Below, piece after piece: positions 48,301 to 61,182 of a DNA stretch of 64,000 nucleotides (the first letter of the stretch is position 1; the number at the start of each line of letters is the position of its first letter). The position numbers and the translations under genes are program-made. This DNA comes from Halichondria panicea (Eukaryota > Porifera > Demospongiae > Suberitida > Halichondriidae). Location of the stretch: positions 6,914,419 through 6,978,418 of the forward strand of contig NC_087381.1 in NCBI RefSeq assembly GCF_963675165.1, in the 5' to 3' direction. The notes under the pieces were generated by a model. It searched no databases and was not told the DNA's origin. It was given only the letters and a program-made list of their open reading frames with translations.

Positions 48301-51300
48301 TCTTTCACTCAAAGCAGTCAATAAATTATTTCAGAATAGCTATAGTTTTATTCACAATTACAGATTGTTCTTAGAGCCTATAAAGAGACAGCTTAATGTA
48401 CCAACTACTCACCGTTAGCTCATCTCCACTGATACTAAACACAGAGGGATCAATATCATCATGAGCCACACCAGCTAGGTCCTGTATGTGCATGAGGGGA
48501 CGAGGGACTAGTACACGGAAGCAAAATCAGCTTAGAATTTTATTTAGCTAGGGAAAATGAATTCCACTCACCAGAGTATGTACATAAGGGGAAGAGGGAG
48601 TAAGCAAACAACTTAGACATAATTATTCATTAGCTTATGAATAAATTCCACTCACCAGAGGGTTTCTCCCAGCGAAGACGCTGTACTTGTTGAGAACCTC
48701 CCTCAGACAGCTGTAAGTTCCCTCAGTCTCACTCCTCCACGTCTCCAGGGCCTGGACCACCTCCTGTCTGGGACTGACTGACTGAATTTTGACAATGGAA
48801 GGGCCCAGGATTTTTTTGTACATGCGACTGTTTCGAGCTACTTGATCCTGTTCTTCACTGTCACGGTCAGAAATTTGGCTGGAAAAATATGAAATGAAAG
48901 CTCTGGAGATTTTCTCATTTTTCTTGGGATTTTTGTCACTGTGGATACACTGTATGATGGTTTGATCCAGGCCAGCGTACGTATCAAACTGTAAGAGATG
49001 CTTGAAGGCAAAGGCAACTTGTTGTGTTGATTTGATTGTGCCTCTGTTGGAGGAGACAGCTGCTGCAATATCTTTGATGTTGACCAATGGGAGGTCAGAG
49101 GGATTTTTCAGAGGATGCTTGACAACTTCATCTGGATCAATCACCGATTCAATCACATTCACATTGCGGCCAAAACATTCAACAGTCTCACGGATTGTGC
49201 TCAAAATTCTGGAGCGATGAATCAAACCTTCAGGTCGAACTGTGTCTGAGCGTATTTTGAGAGCAAGAGATCGGCCATTTTCAGCAAGCTCGAAGTGTGC
49301 GGTGATCCCATCATCGTTGCACCAGTAGATACCATTCTTCCATATAGAGCAGAATTTTTGAAGGGTAGGGACATGGTGCAATACTTTGCTAGCAGGGGCA
49401 AGGCGGAATGTGAATACTATCCTTAGAATGAGGACCTGAAGGCAGCGAGGATCGAAAAACTCGGTGTCTTGAGAGGTTTCAAGTATCCAACCAAAGTGAT
49501 ACTTGACGCTTTGAGTGTCTTTCCAAACTTGCTCTGGAGTTTCGATTCGAATGAGCCCAGGAAAGAAGAGGTATCGAGTGTCAGACTCAGGAACAGAAGC
49601 ATCTCTGTCAGTGGAAGAAACAATCTCTTTCGAAATGAAATCTAAAACTTGCTCATCTAAGATTTCGAAGCACAGCTCTAAATGTGACATGTAGGCAACC
49701 AGCATCTCTATGTCGAAGCCATCAAATTCTTTTTTGAATTTCAACAAAGGCACCACTCCAGTGCTTGAAGCTAGCTTGCAGTGTTGGCGGAAACTTTCAG
49801 GAGCAAACACGGTCCCAGTGACTCTGGAGAGAAGCGTTGCTTGATCAATCACTAAGAAAGACTTCTCTGGAGAGCTGTCATTGCGAAGAAACAAGAGGAG
49901 ACCTCTTTTATGCAGCTGGTCACAGATCTCTACAAGGTGAGGGATGGTGCTGGGTATGAAAGAAAGAATATCTTGAGTGCGTTTTGACAGATCCTCGTTA
50001 AGATCGCTCTTAATTCTTTCATATACATTTCCCAACGACAAAGCAAGATCATCTTTGAAGCTTTCGGCAAGGTAGATGTAAAAGGTGTGAGCATTCAGGC
50101 TGATGGTTTCTGGAGAGCGGAGAATAGCGGAGCTTTTCTTGATTTGCTCTTTTGCTTTTTTCATGTCATCCGAATCAGCAAAGCGGCAATCCATTGGAAT
50201 GAACTCTGTGAACTCAAACTTTGGGAATTGCTTGATAATGGGGGCAAAGATTTCCTCTTTGGCTCGTGGATCTTCTTCCATTTCCTTCACCTGGTCGGCA
50301 TGGCTACCAACTACTATCACGTGTGCTTTGCCTTTCAGATTGGTGCACTGGTTTTGGACAAGGGTCAACCAACGATACATGGAATCAACAATCGCCTGTT
50401 CACTTTCTACCAGCTTAGCACAGAGGATAATGATGGGTGGTGAGGTTTGAACAGCATTCTCCAGAATAGCACAGTGGCTCGTGTAAAACTCTTTCTGGCC
50501 AGCAAAATCAAAGTAAATGATTCTCCCAAACTCTTTGGTGTATATTTCATACGGTATGATCCCCACTGTCTTTGCATCGACGTCATCTACAGGTCTTGCC
50601 TTCTGGAATAGAGACCAAAACCCTTTTGAGCTCAAAATGGACTTCAACAGAGTGCTCTTCCCCACGCCACCATCACCAATGACGAGCACAGACAGAGGAA
50701 GGTGTGGGGGTCGCTCGGAGGAGAGCTTTCCGATGAGCTTGCTGTGTTCCTTGTAGACATTGGCAGCCTTGGCTCCGTGTTTCAAGAGGAGCTTTATGAT
50801 CTTAGGGTTGTTGGCCAAATCGAGAGGTGTCTTGCCTTCTTTGTCGGTCACATTCGGATCACAATGACATTCTGCTAAAAGATATTCCACAACTCTTTGA
50901 TTTTGGTTCCCTTTGACAGAGACTACCAGGAGATGATCTGGAAAACAGAAATTCTAATTCACTGATTGAGTAAATGCAACTTGGTTAATGTAATAGCTAT
51001 TCTAGATCTATAGTCTATATTCAAAACATTTGCAATTAATGTGAAATGAACTACAATTTGTCAGCTATAGAGGAAACACTAACAAGTGTGGAATGAGAGG
51101 CGAGAGCATAACGACAATCTGTTATAATGTCATTCACAGGTTCCCAATATTACCATGTTCACTCTAGTACAGGTGGTGCCTATATAATACATGCAGTGTA
51201 GGAATTTGGGGGAAAGGCTGGCAAAATGCAATACTTTGCTAGCAGGGCCAAGGCGGAACGTGAACACTATCTAATGAGGACCTCGCTTCGATTGGAACTA

Positions 51301-54176
51301 TGGCCAAAAGACAAGCTTCATTGCTCAGCTATATGGGGTTTGAAAAAGTCAAAGCCTGAGAGTGAGAGTAACACTGAGAGTATCCCTGAGAATACTCGGC
51401 CTGAGAGCAGTAAAGCTAGAAGTGACAACCTGGCTACACTCTCTGAAGGTAGGTCATGTATATACAACATGCACTAGACATAGTAATAACCATTCGAAAT
51501 TCCTATGAATTATTAAACCTGCACCATTCAGGTTACGATATAATTTATCAGATTTTGCAAGTGAAGTAGTGAGTGTAAGAGATGACATCAAGATAAGCTA
51601 ATTGAACAACGTTATCGTATGCCAGAAACCTCAAGGAAAAGAATAATTATAAAGATTCAAGAGGAAGGGTGGGATGTGCCGTATAGCGTGTAATTTTCGT
51701 GGGGCAAAATATTCGTGGTTTTCGTGGTTGGAGGTCTGACCACGAATATTTTACCCACGAATGAAGCGACCTTGCCTACCTTTACCTGCAGTGCAAGCAG
51801 CAAACCACGAAAATATTACCCACGAAATGTCTCAATATTGCTGAACCACGAATATTTTGTCCCCTGAAAATTACCCGCTATACGGTATCTAAGATTTGCT
51901 AAAAGAACATTCGTTTCTGTCCTATTCGAGAAGGTCTCTATTGTCTTGCATGTGTTCTCTTTCCCTGTACCATAGATAGAAGAGTAAGAGAGATTGGTAA
52001 TGGAAGCAGTTCACGTGATCATTTTACATTGAATCTGTAGTAAAACCATCCGCGTTACGCCCTATAAACGAGGCTATTTTAACTCGCTCAAAATAAGAAA
52101 GTTGTGTTTTCTCGAGACATAATCTTTTTCAGCAATTTATAACACGCCCAGTCTGTGAGCCATGTGTTGTACTTGCTAATGACTGACCACACCCAGTAAA
52201 AAGGTAAACTGGGGGCTCAGGTAAACAACAAGCAAATAAGTAGAGCTTGTCTATAGGAGTGAAAGGAAAATAATAGGTATTACATTTCACCTTTTGGATC
52301 GAGGCCCACAGTTTCCACAAGACGCTTGACACAGTCCAGCCAGCCATAGAATGCACTCACTGACAGAGCACTTTCACCTTCCCCTGCAGTTAGCATAATT
52401 AATTAAGATGAAATCCAATTGTTAAGTTTACTTGCATTGTACAGTGTATTGGTTAATACAGACAGATAGCAAAAGAGAAAGAAAAGACTATTATTATTCT
52501 ACACAAGCTTGTAGTACGGAGTAGTTTCCCAAACAATGTTACCAATGCTAGTAGTTTAACAGGAGCAATCATTTGCTGACCTTGCTGAGTGCACACACTC
52601 TCTGTCAACTTGTACTCTCCAATGCTCACTAGAGCTTCCACAATATCCTTCCACTGCATGTCAATATTCTTGATTTTGGCTGCCTGGAGAGTTGCTGCTG
52701 TGGGATGTTGGCTCTTCTTTATGGTTTCCAGTTGGTCATTTTCCAGTCTCAAGTGAACACCAAGTTGAAGCCATTGGTCACATTCCAGCTGACTCAGCTG
52801 TTCCAGTGTTGGGTACGAGGACAGAGGATCTACTTAGAAAAGGAAATATTAAAGCCAAAGGGGCTCATGTAGTATAATTATAGAGTGTACTGAGAAGGCA
52901 TACCTGAGGCATTGTGATTGTCTAGTCATACACTGTGGTATTGCACTGTACAAGTAAACTGCCAGAGGGCAATAAAATAAACTATGGATGCAAATGTTGC
53001 TAGATCGAGGTTATAGACATTGTGACCAATCATATACAAAATTAATACATTCCCAACATGTATACCTTCAAAGAAACTGATCACTAATTAACTGCATGAG
53101 ATTTAACATATATGGAAGGTGCATGAACGGCATCACACGGAAATTTACCACTGATCTGCTGTACTGACCATGCAACTCACTAGATACCTACTGACTACTG
53201 TGTACAACAGCTGATGGTCAACTCACCTCTAGGTCCAGGCTGGAACCTTTCCACATAGTAAGTCAAGCCAAGGAACCACTTCTCTCTGGCAAGATCAGCA
53301 GCAGTCTGTCCTCCACTGGTCTTGATATCTGCATGGTTGGTTGAACAGGAGCACATGAACTGACAGTACATGTGGTTTGCTGTGTGGTAGCACTCACCCA
53401 GACATTGACATAACATACAAACAAGTCAAACCAATGACAAAATATTTTGGATGCTTTAGCAAATCTCCAAAATTCGTAATATAAATTCGCCAATGCCTAC
53501 AATTTTATATGGCTTGCATATAATAGATAGAGTACGTACACGTCATTAACAATAAATTTACAATCTGATTCAAGTCACCAAACTTCATCAACAGTATAAG
53601 ATTGTAAATTTACAATCTGATTCAAGTCTGTACTGTGTATTTCTATAATGGCTGTACCACCAGACCATGAAATGCTAAAAAGTGTTTGTACATAATGGCC
53701 ACCGTGTATAATAATTAATCATTAAATTAATTTTTTCAAATGTACCTACTGTGAAGCTTTGCTAGCTACAATGGCGGTCACTGCCACACACCTGGACAAG
53801 ATGACTAACACCTACTGACACAGCTGGACTAACACCCAGGCTAACCTGTGGGACAGTGGTGCTCCAGTAACAGCTTAGCAGTGGCCTTGCTGTTGAAGAA
53901 ACATGCATAGTGTAAGGGGGTCCAACCAGTGTTAGCTTTAGCAGCTACAATGGCTCCAAACTTGATGAGTAGTTCTGCACTGCGGAGATTGTTGTAAGCA
54001 CATGCACAGTGTAGTGGAGTGTATCCATTATACTCTCTAGTGTAGTAGTCACTGTTGTTGGGTGGAGCTCCTCTCTGTAGCAGGTCAAGCACTTTTTGGT
54101 CACGGCCACCACTACTAGCATAGTAGAGTTGTCTAGCAAGGTCGTCACTATGGGGAGATAAGATGAGTGCAGCCAT
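45349..54176 (-). CDS. Gene B: paralogue of gene A with an extra linker-Death unit
   Basis: Exons: 54176-53846, 53328-53227, 52829-52581, 52383-52291, 50937-48656, 48481-48413, 48116-48086, 47989-47900, 47847-47740, 47575-47505, 47295-46966, 46095-45921, 45824-45483, then two bases of 45350-45349 that complete a TGA with the preceding T. Phases agree, 1424 aa. N-terminal ankyrin repeats (TPLHCAC, TPLHYAC), a Death-type domain and one ankyrin exon match gene A; the five small ankyrin exons of A are absent. The Roc-COR exon keeps GDGGVGKST, DFAGQKEF and VGSHAD. Downstream there are two C-terminal Death domains, each preceded by a related linker (EGSLSSERLQ ... VQRVGAT), showing an internal duplication. 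In gene A the last splice reads through (CGA) for 12 more codons; here it makes a stop. Donor of exon 1 is GTTAGC against GTGAGC in A. Confidence 0.78.
46366..46563. mobile_element. MITE, 'ccgtatagcgggtaat' family, copy 1
   Basis: Inverted ends (gccgtatatagcgggtaat on the left, attatacccgctgtacggt on the right) around CA-poor sequence with 'cgtggggtaaa' and 'ccccacgaaaa' motifs. Inside a gene B intron; two more copies lie at 51679-51885 and 55846-56025. Confidence 0.75.
46583..46887. mobile_element. MITE with CAGTGGC ends (hAT-like)
   Basis: About 305 bp beginning CAGTGGCGTAGGAA and ending with the complement of CAGTGGCATAGGAA. The ends resemble hAT-type non-autonomous elements. A clean 8-bp target duplication is not evident, so the family is tentative. 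Confidence 0.6.
51226..51290 (-). pseudogene. Short duplicated fragment of the COR-coding exon
   Basis: The stretch around 'caatactttgctagcaggg' to 'aatgaggacct' resembles 49378-49437 in the gene B Roc-COR exon, in the same orientation but isolated within the preceding intron and with indels. A local copy, not an exon. Confidence 0.65.
51679..51885. mobile_element. MITE, 'ccgtatagcgggtaat' family, copy 2
   Basis: About 207 bp with inverted ends ccgtatagcgtgtaattttc and its near complement gaaaattacccgctatacgg; internal 'ccacgaatattttaccca' repeats. In the gene B intron before the Roc-COR exon. Confidence 0.85.
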
Positions 54177-54660
54177 CTTGATTAGTTAGTGTTTGGGTAT
54201 GCATGTGATAATGTTGTGGTAAAATATACGATACACAATAGCCGTGAAGTGTCTGTAACCATGCCAACTGATAGCTGACATAAACAGTGAAACAACAGTG
54301 GTGTCATGCACTAACCTCATTTCAGACAGTGACTTGCTTCCAATGTCTCTGTAACCTCACTAGCTTACTCAAGGCTTGCATACGACCAATATCATCAGTA
54401 GCAGCCACAGCTTTAGTGATAGTAACAACTCTCAACTTCTGCAATTAATACACAATAGATTCACAAAGTGTGTGTTGACTCATGGGGGAGGATTGGTGAG
54501 CAAATTCATACCAAGTGCCAATGATGATCACCTCATAATGGTGACAGCTCAGCCTCAAAAGGGGTGGATCAGACCTGCAGTAAATACATTCATGATCATG
54601 TTGATATTCATGCAATGGCACAAACAACAGGTTTGCAAATATATACATCAAGAAACTGAT
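54177..54660. repeat. Duplicated 5' flank of gene B
   Basis: Close copy of 43171-43620. Similarity stops near 54645, shortly before a TIR element. Confidence 0.8.
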
Positions 54661-54723
54661 ACACTATATGATTATCCGAACCCATGCACTGGTCTAGATA
54701 CATAAGACAGTATTCAATAACTA

Positions 54724-55087
54724 CGGTGGCCGAGAAGGGTCACCATAGTTACGCCTATCGCCACAATGAACCGCGCGCGGTTAAACAAAGAACCGCCAAC
54801 AAATTGTCTCATCAGTCTGCACAAGGTCAAAGGTCAATCAATCATGTCCCGCAGTCTGCATCGATAGCCAAGGAATACCTTGAATCCAGATATGATTTAT
54901 TGACATGACTTGTGCAGACTGATCTTAAATTTTGGTGGCGGCTCTTTGTTTAACCACGCGTGCTGTGTGTCTCCTACCGCGCGCGTTTAATCTCTTTACC
55001 GCAAGTGTTTATAATTAAGCGCGCGGTTAACAAAACATCTGCGCTCATTGTGGTGGTAGGCGAAGGCGGTGGCCTTCTCGGCCACCG
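54724..55087. mobile_element. TIR element with CGGTGGCCGAGAAGG ends
   Basis: A 364-bp non-coding element with 15-bp perfect terminal inverted repeats CGGTGGCCGAGAAGG, flanked by TA on both sides. The interior is rich in CGCGCG-type words (aaccgcgcgcggttaa near 54770 and a related word near 55015), unlike the AT-rich surroundings. Transposon family not identified. Confidence 0.8.
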
Positions 55088-56540
55088 TAAGTAACAAAAC
55101 TACGATTGATTGAGCACTTGCACATAATTATTAGCAATTTACCTGATTCTTGTATATATAGATCTACACAACACTCAGACTGACAGATAGCAACAGTAAT
55201 TGTGATTGGTCAAATCATCGTTGGTCACTACACACTACAAGTATACCAAACATGGTCACGTCAGTACACTACACAGGAAAGGATGATGCCATATATTTAC
55301 AATAGGGAACCACTAAAACCAACCACCTACATGTAAGAATGACAACAATGCACACACCTGCAACCCAACACCAGCTCACATTATACATATTCACGTGGGA
55401 TGCATCAATAAAGTACTGTATGAACTGAATTCAGCAATTTTACCATAAATTATACTCGTGAGGTGTGTTACAAGCACTGCACCTCTGGTACAGTTATAGT
55501 GCAATACCAGTAGCTATATATGAGAAGGTTTTCAATGTATGACCAGATATGACGTTTTGGTGACAGCTCAGTGTCAAAAGGGGATATGGATATTAGACTT
55601 GCAGTAAATACATTCATGATCATGTTGATATTCATGTAGTGGCACAAACAACGTACAGGTGTGCAAAATATTAAATGGATAGCTGTTCATGCACTTTAAC
55701 CTCTGGAACTGTTTTTGTATGAGAAATTTCCTGTCAAAGATTTTCTCTCTAAAATAATATTATTATTTCTTTAACAAGCCAAATGTTAGCACTAACTGTA
55801 TATACTTACTAGAGTCAGTTTGTGGAGTATGGCCCGCGAGACTTTGTATATACCAAAATATTCGTGGTTCAGCAATATCGAGACATTTCGTAGGTACTAT
55901 TTTCGTGGTTGCTTCTTGCACTGCAGGTAAAGATAGGCAAGTCGCTTCATTCGTGGGTAAAATATTCATGGTCCGGCCTTCAGCCATGAAAACCATGCCC
56001 CACGAAAATTACTCGCTATGACGGTATATATAATGGGCCATACTCTCTATAATACTAGACTAGTATCAGTTTGTGGAGTATGGCCTGCGAGACTAGCCAA
56101 ACGTTTTGGGTAAAGATCCTTAACGCAATAAGAGTTAAACAGATCAGATTCTACAGAGATTGAAAAATAATGATTTCATAACAACACACACAATAATTAT
56201 AACAAACACAACAATGACTCTGGATCCTCACGAGCAAATTTCGCAGCTCTTTTTTCGTGTGAGAGCATCAGGACTAGAGAATTTGCATGTAGGCAAGTCT
56301 GTATCGGTTTAGGTATACAAGCTTCAACACTCTTAATAATTATAAGTGCAACACGATTACAATAATTATTATTTTGATAACTTTGTGACATTAGAATAAA
56401 CTGAATAAATCGAAGACGCTCAGTATCAAGTACATGTAATAATTATACAACTATTTTACAGTCCACTAACCAACATGAACACGAGTCGTAATTACTGAAG
56501 TCTCTATTGATTGTGCTGTACAGTTCAACATCTTTATAAT
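55088..56540. other. Intergenic mosaic of degenerate duplicates
   Basis: AT-rich. Contains a partial copy of the gene A/B flank near 55555-55665, a third, truncated copy of the 'ccgtatagcgggtaat' MITE at 55846-56025, a direct repeat of 'cagtttgtggagtatggcc' (near 55817 and 56068), and another flank fragment at about 56095-56160. No gene recognised. Confidence 0.6.
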
Positions 56541-56585
56541 CAGTTCACCAGTCCGAGCCAGTGACCACACCCCTCACACCTCCAG
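56541..56585 (-). pseudogene. Orphan copy of the gene A/B terminal exon
   Basis: Matches the last exon of genes A (32388-32425) and B (around 45350). Here the acceptor AG is altered (tactg instead of tacag) and the stop context is changed, so it is dead. It implies a third, mostly lost ROCO-Death copy. Confidence 0.7.
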
Positions 56586-57017
56586 TATACAATATGGAGA
56601 CACAATCAGTATCAGGTTGATCACTAAGTTACCATACAATAAAGCAGTGGATGTTAATTAGTTCTGACTAGGACACGATGTGTTGCTGAACTAGGGCTGC
56701 AAAATCTGGTATAATTATAGTCTCACTCTTTTTGCAGTATGCATGCATTGTGTATTGGATTTTTGCTAGGGGAGGGTGCCCTAGCTGTGGGACTATATAG
56801 GCCTTGAAGAATTAGGAAAATAGGTATACTCGCATTGAGAATAATGATGGGAAAAATAATAGGCTGACTTTGATGAAAAAAATTGGCACAAACGAGACGT
56901 TTCAAACTGTCAGCTATTCTGCTACCGTGGTTACATACACCTCGGAGACCACGTTTAACATAGGATATAATTATGGGTGTATATCCTCCTCGTAGGTATC
57001 ACAGTGGTAACGGAATT

Positions 57018-58140
57018 TCAACTTCTGCAATTAATACACAATAGATTCACAAAGTGTGTGTTGACTCAAGGGGGAGGATTGGTGAGCAAATTCATACCAA
57101 GTGCCAATGATGATCACCTCATAATGGTGACGGCTCAGCCTCAAGAAGGGGTGGATCAGACCTGCAATAAATACATTCATGATCATGTTGATATTCATGC
57201 AATGGCACAAACAACAGGTGTGGAATAAGTATCAATATTCTTTTCTAACAAGCAGAATGTGTTTGGGTAAAGATCCTTAACACAACAAGAGTTAAACAGA
57301 CTAGATTCTACAGTAATGGTCCACACACAATAAGAACAGCTAGTGTCTATTGTGCACTGCAGCAGTACAAGAGTCCTACATAGCGAGGATTTGCTGAGAG
57401 TCACTTAGTAATTCTGTAAGGATAATAAACTATGAAACCTCCAAAATTGTAGTTGCAACATACTATGCTAGCAAATAGATTTGGGTATACACTATAGGCT
57501 TCTCTCGGACAATAGCCAACCTGCCAAACAGGGTGTACTGGCCACTCAATCACATTTGCAAGGCTTTAGTTGCAACCTATGCGAAAACTCACAATTCACA
57601 ATCAAAAGAGTCTTGCTATTTGAAACCTGGCATCGTATCATTATGTAGTCTCACTATAATTTCAGTGATGGAAGACATGCCGTTATCTTTGAAGATATAT
57701 TCTTTGAAGATATATTCTTGTTCAGTCTCAAATTGTTTGCACCATCATGGACTGACTGCGTTAATGGCTAAATGAGAGAGTGTATAGCTATAAAAGAATG
57801 AGTCACGATCGTACCCTAAATCGTTACAGATCGTATCCGTTTTGTCGCTCAAAACAGTGTTACGTAAATTAATGTAACCGTAACGTCATACAATAATAAT
57901 TATGATGTAAAAGATTGGAGTTATAATTATACTCTCGCCAGATTTCTTGTCTCCACGCCTTTTTTAGTGTTTCCCTCGGCAGCAACTTATTTTCTAGTTG
58001 CATGTACAGTCATTATTATAGGAAATTACCATGTTCGCATAACCGTTATAAAAGCAAAAACTCGGCCTGGGATCGAGGCTAACATACATACATACAATCA
58101 TGTGAAAGTTAAAATTTTGTCGGAAAAATAATTTATTATA
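57018..58140. repeat. Third copy of the flank block, beside the convertase gene
   Basis: About 1.1 kb closely matching 43405-44570, same orientation, continuous with the convertase 3' end. This is the likely parental arrangement. Confidence 0.8.
58132..58137 (-). terminator. Polyadenylation signal of the convertase gene
   Basis: AATAAA on the minus strand 30 bases after the convertase stop codon at 58167. Confidence 0.6.
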
Positions 58141-58166
58141 GAGGGTCTATATATATACATGTAAAT

Positions 58167-58676
58167 TCAATTGGTTTGTAATAATAACAAGCTAGTTTCG
58201 TTAGTTTCATCTATAGGGTCCGTGTTGCCATGGTCACCATCTGTTCCTCTATCCAATTGGCAATTATTGTCACTATGTAAGTTCTCGTTGGGAATGACAG
58301 CAATTGGTTCGTCAATCAAATCGACCAATGGAATGACAGTCTGAGTAGTGACGGATGTACTACTGGTACCGTTATTATTGCAATTTTCATTGTTTCTAAT
58401 TAAGCCATCGTCGAGAAAAATCACACTTTCTTGTTCTGTCTCGGGTAATAGTGCACAGGCTTCTTCGTTTTCTTTATTGCCTCTGTTAACGTAGAGTACA
58501 GAGGTTGAAGAGGAGCGTGGTCGACATCGACCTTTGACCCTTCGACAGACAAAATCGACAGTGAAGTGTAGAACCCCAACAGCAATTATGACGGCCACTA
58601 ATGTAAGCCCCGCCTTCTCAACCTGTGTGTGTGTGTGGGTGGGTGTGTGTGTGTGTGGGTGTGGGTGTATGGGTGT

Positions 58677-58736
<60 letters not shown>

Positions 58737-61109
58737 GGTGTGTGTGTGTGGGTGGGTGTGTTAGTTGTGTGTGTGTAAGTTTTTGGGTGTGTGTGAGAGA
58801 GTGTGTGAAGTGTGTGTGTGTGTGTGTGTGGCGCCTTTGTCTTTTTCTTCTAAATGATACTCTTCAGCAGCTTATACAATATCTTAGACTGCCTGCTATT
58901 AGTAGTTTGAAACCACCACTTGTTATAAAGCTAAGGAAGGTCTATCAAATGGTTTGCTTAGATCAACAGTCATGTATGATGTAAGGTGTGTCACATGACA
59001 TGCTCCAGGAGTTAGGTGATTGTACTTACGGTGGTGAACGAGCTCTGAGGTGTGTAAGGTATGACAATATCATGCTGGGTGCGGTTTAATGGTGGACAGA
59101 GGAATGGAGACTCCACTGAGCCATTGGATACTGCCTCCTCCACCAATCTGTGAGGGGGAGTGTGAGGGTGTGTGTGAGGTGTGGGGGCGTGGGGGCGTAG
59201 GTGAATATTACTATATACAATCAATTCAACTCGAAGTTGTTTCAGAAAGATCTCCTATTACCACTAAAAATTGAACATTTTGACCAGAAATCCTTTACAT
59301 CACTAGCTGATCTAAACACCTCATCAATTTCAAAGGGCTACAAAAATTAATGCATTTTTAATTGTGAAATCGAATCCAAGTTATGAGCAAATAAAGTCAG
59401 CCTATAAATAACGCTAACTCACTCTTGTCTGCTAGTGACGTCCTCTGGAGTAACTGACGACCCGTAAAAGGTCAAAGTCCAGTTGTTAACCACACCTTCT
59501 TTACGTTCACGTCCGGGACATACTACACACACAACAATCAAACGTGACAATAACAACAACCTATATTATAGTAGCTTACGATTAGTGTGGTCTGTGATGT
59601 TGAGTATCCACTGACCAACTGGCCCCTCCCCCCAATAACGAGCAGAGGTAAACGTCCAATCAAATCCATCCTGTGAACTGTAGAGTACTGATAATAATTG
59701 TTTCAAAGAGTCAATGGCATAACCTCAGTTTTACTACACAAAAAAAGGTTTGAAATGACCCATTTTGGTTACTTGCATGTTTGTACAAGGGTTACGTACG
59801 TGTCATAGCGTCGTGGTGTGATAAGTGTGGAGTGTGTGGGTGTGGGAGATGTGAGGGTGACCTCCAGTGACCCTCGGCAAACATGAGCCACCCGTATCGT
59901 CACGGCAACATACTCCAATGTAACCAGTCCATCAGGAATATCCGCACGAGTAACTGTATTAATTACAGAAAGCACCACCTGATGTGCTGATGCCTCAGTG
60001 GAGGTGCCAAAGCTACATAACATACAACCAAGGGCGTATGAAGAGAAGAGGGCATGCAACTCACAATGTAAACTGCGTATGCGTCAAAAAACTGATAAGT
60101 CAGCAGGATATGCTATATTTAGCCAACCGCCCACTAGAGGAGGTTGGTCACGATTAATTAAGATTCACGTGAGCTTATGTTTTCTATGTAAAAACTCCAA
60201 GCTGCTGAGTCGGCATATTTTATCTACTTTCTTCCATTAGCTTGTTTATCTCTCTTGTATAACATGTCCTGTTAGTTTATGAGTCGTAGTAGTTTAACAC
60301 TATGATTGCTATACCTGCTACATCAAGACAGGAGTTAAAGAAACCAAGGATTTGAGGCAGCAACTCAAAGTTTGTGGTTTCTGGCTTGTTGCTTCTAGTA
60401 CGACTATGCTACTCACTTTCTAGTGTCACTGAGCATTGTTAGCATCATTTACTACTAGTATAGAGAGCTACAATCATCTGCAGTATGTTAGCTAGCTAGC
60501 TTAGCTAGAATAGCTACTTTCTCTGTAAGTTTCCGTATATCTTCACCGTGCACGCACAAAAACGGTGCACGTGCAATGCATACTTTACTATTTTTAGATA
60601 TAAGACCCCGCCCATTTGTTTTCTGATAGATAGTAGTTGCATGCCCTCTTCTCTTCATACGCCCTTGATACAACTATACACACATTTATGATGATTAATT
60701 TAGCTGCATGCGGGAAACTCAGATAGTGGGTAATGATCGACCATGATTGTTGTTAAAAACGATCGATGCCAAATTTTAAGTCTAAAATTAATGGCAAGTC
60801 AGCAGAGCCTTGCAGCTCTCTTCTCACTCTGCAGCTACCAATTGCTAGCGTTCTAGTGCAGAGCTAACTACTAAGTAGAGTAGCAACACTCGGTGAACAA
60901 GTTTGGCTACGGACTCTTCTGAATAGGCTGCAAGTAAGCAAAACTAGGCATAACTCGAGAGCGAAGTTTTATTTTGCAAATCCAACCATTGCAAGCCAAG
61001 AAAACATGACTAGAAGCCTATAGAAACTCTTACTTGCACTTCATTGATCCTTGAGCAGCTGAAACAGTCTACACACGCACGCACGCACGCACGCACACAC
61101 GCACGCACG

Positions 61110-61182
<73 letters not shown>

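Noticed and set aside
58534-58984. Plus-strand Cys-Val-rich ORFs
   Set aside because: Products of the GT microsatellite next to the convertase last exon.
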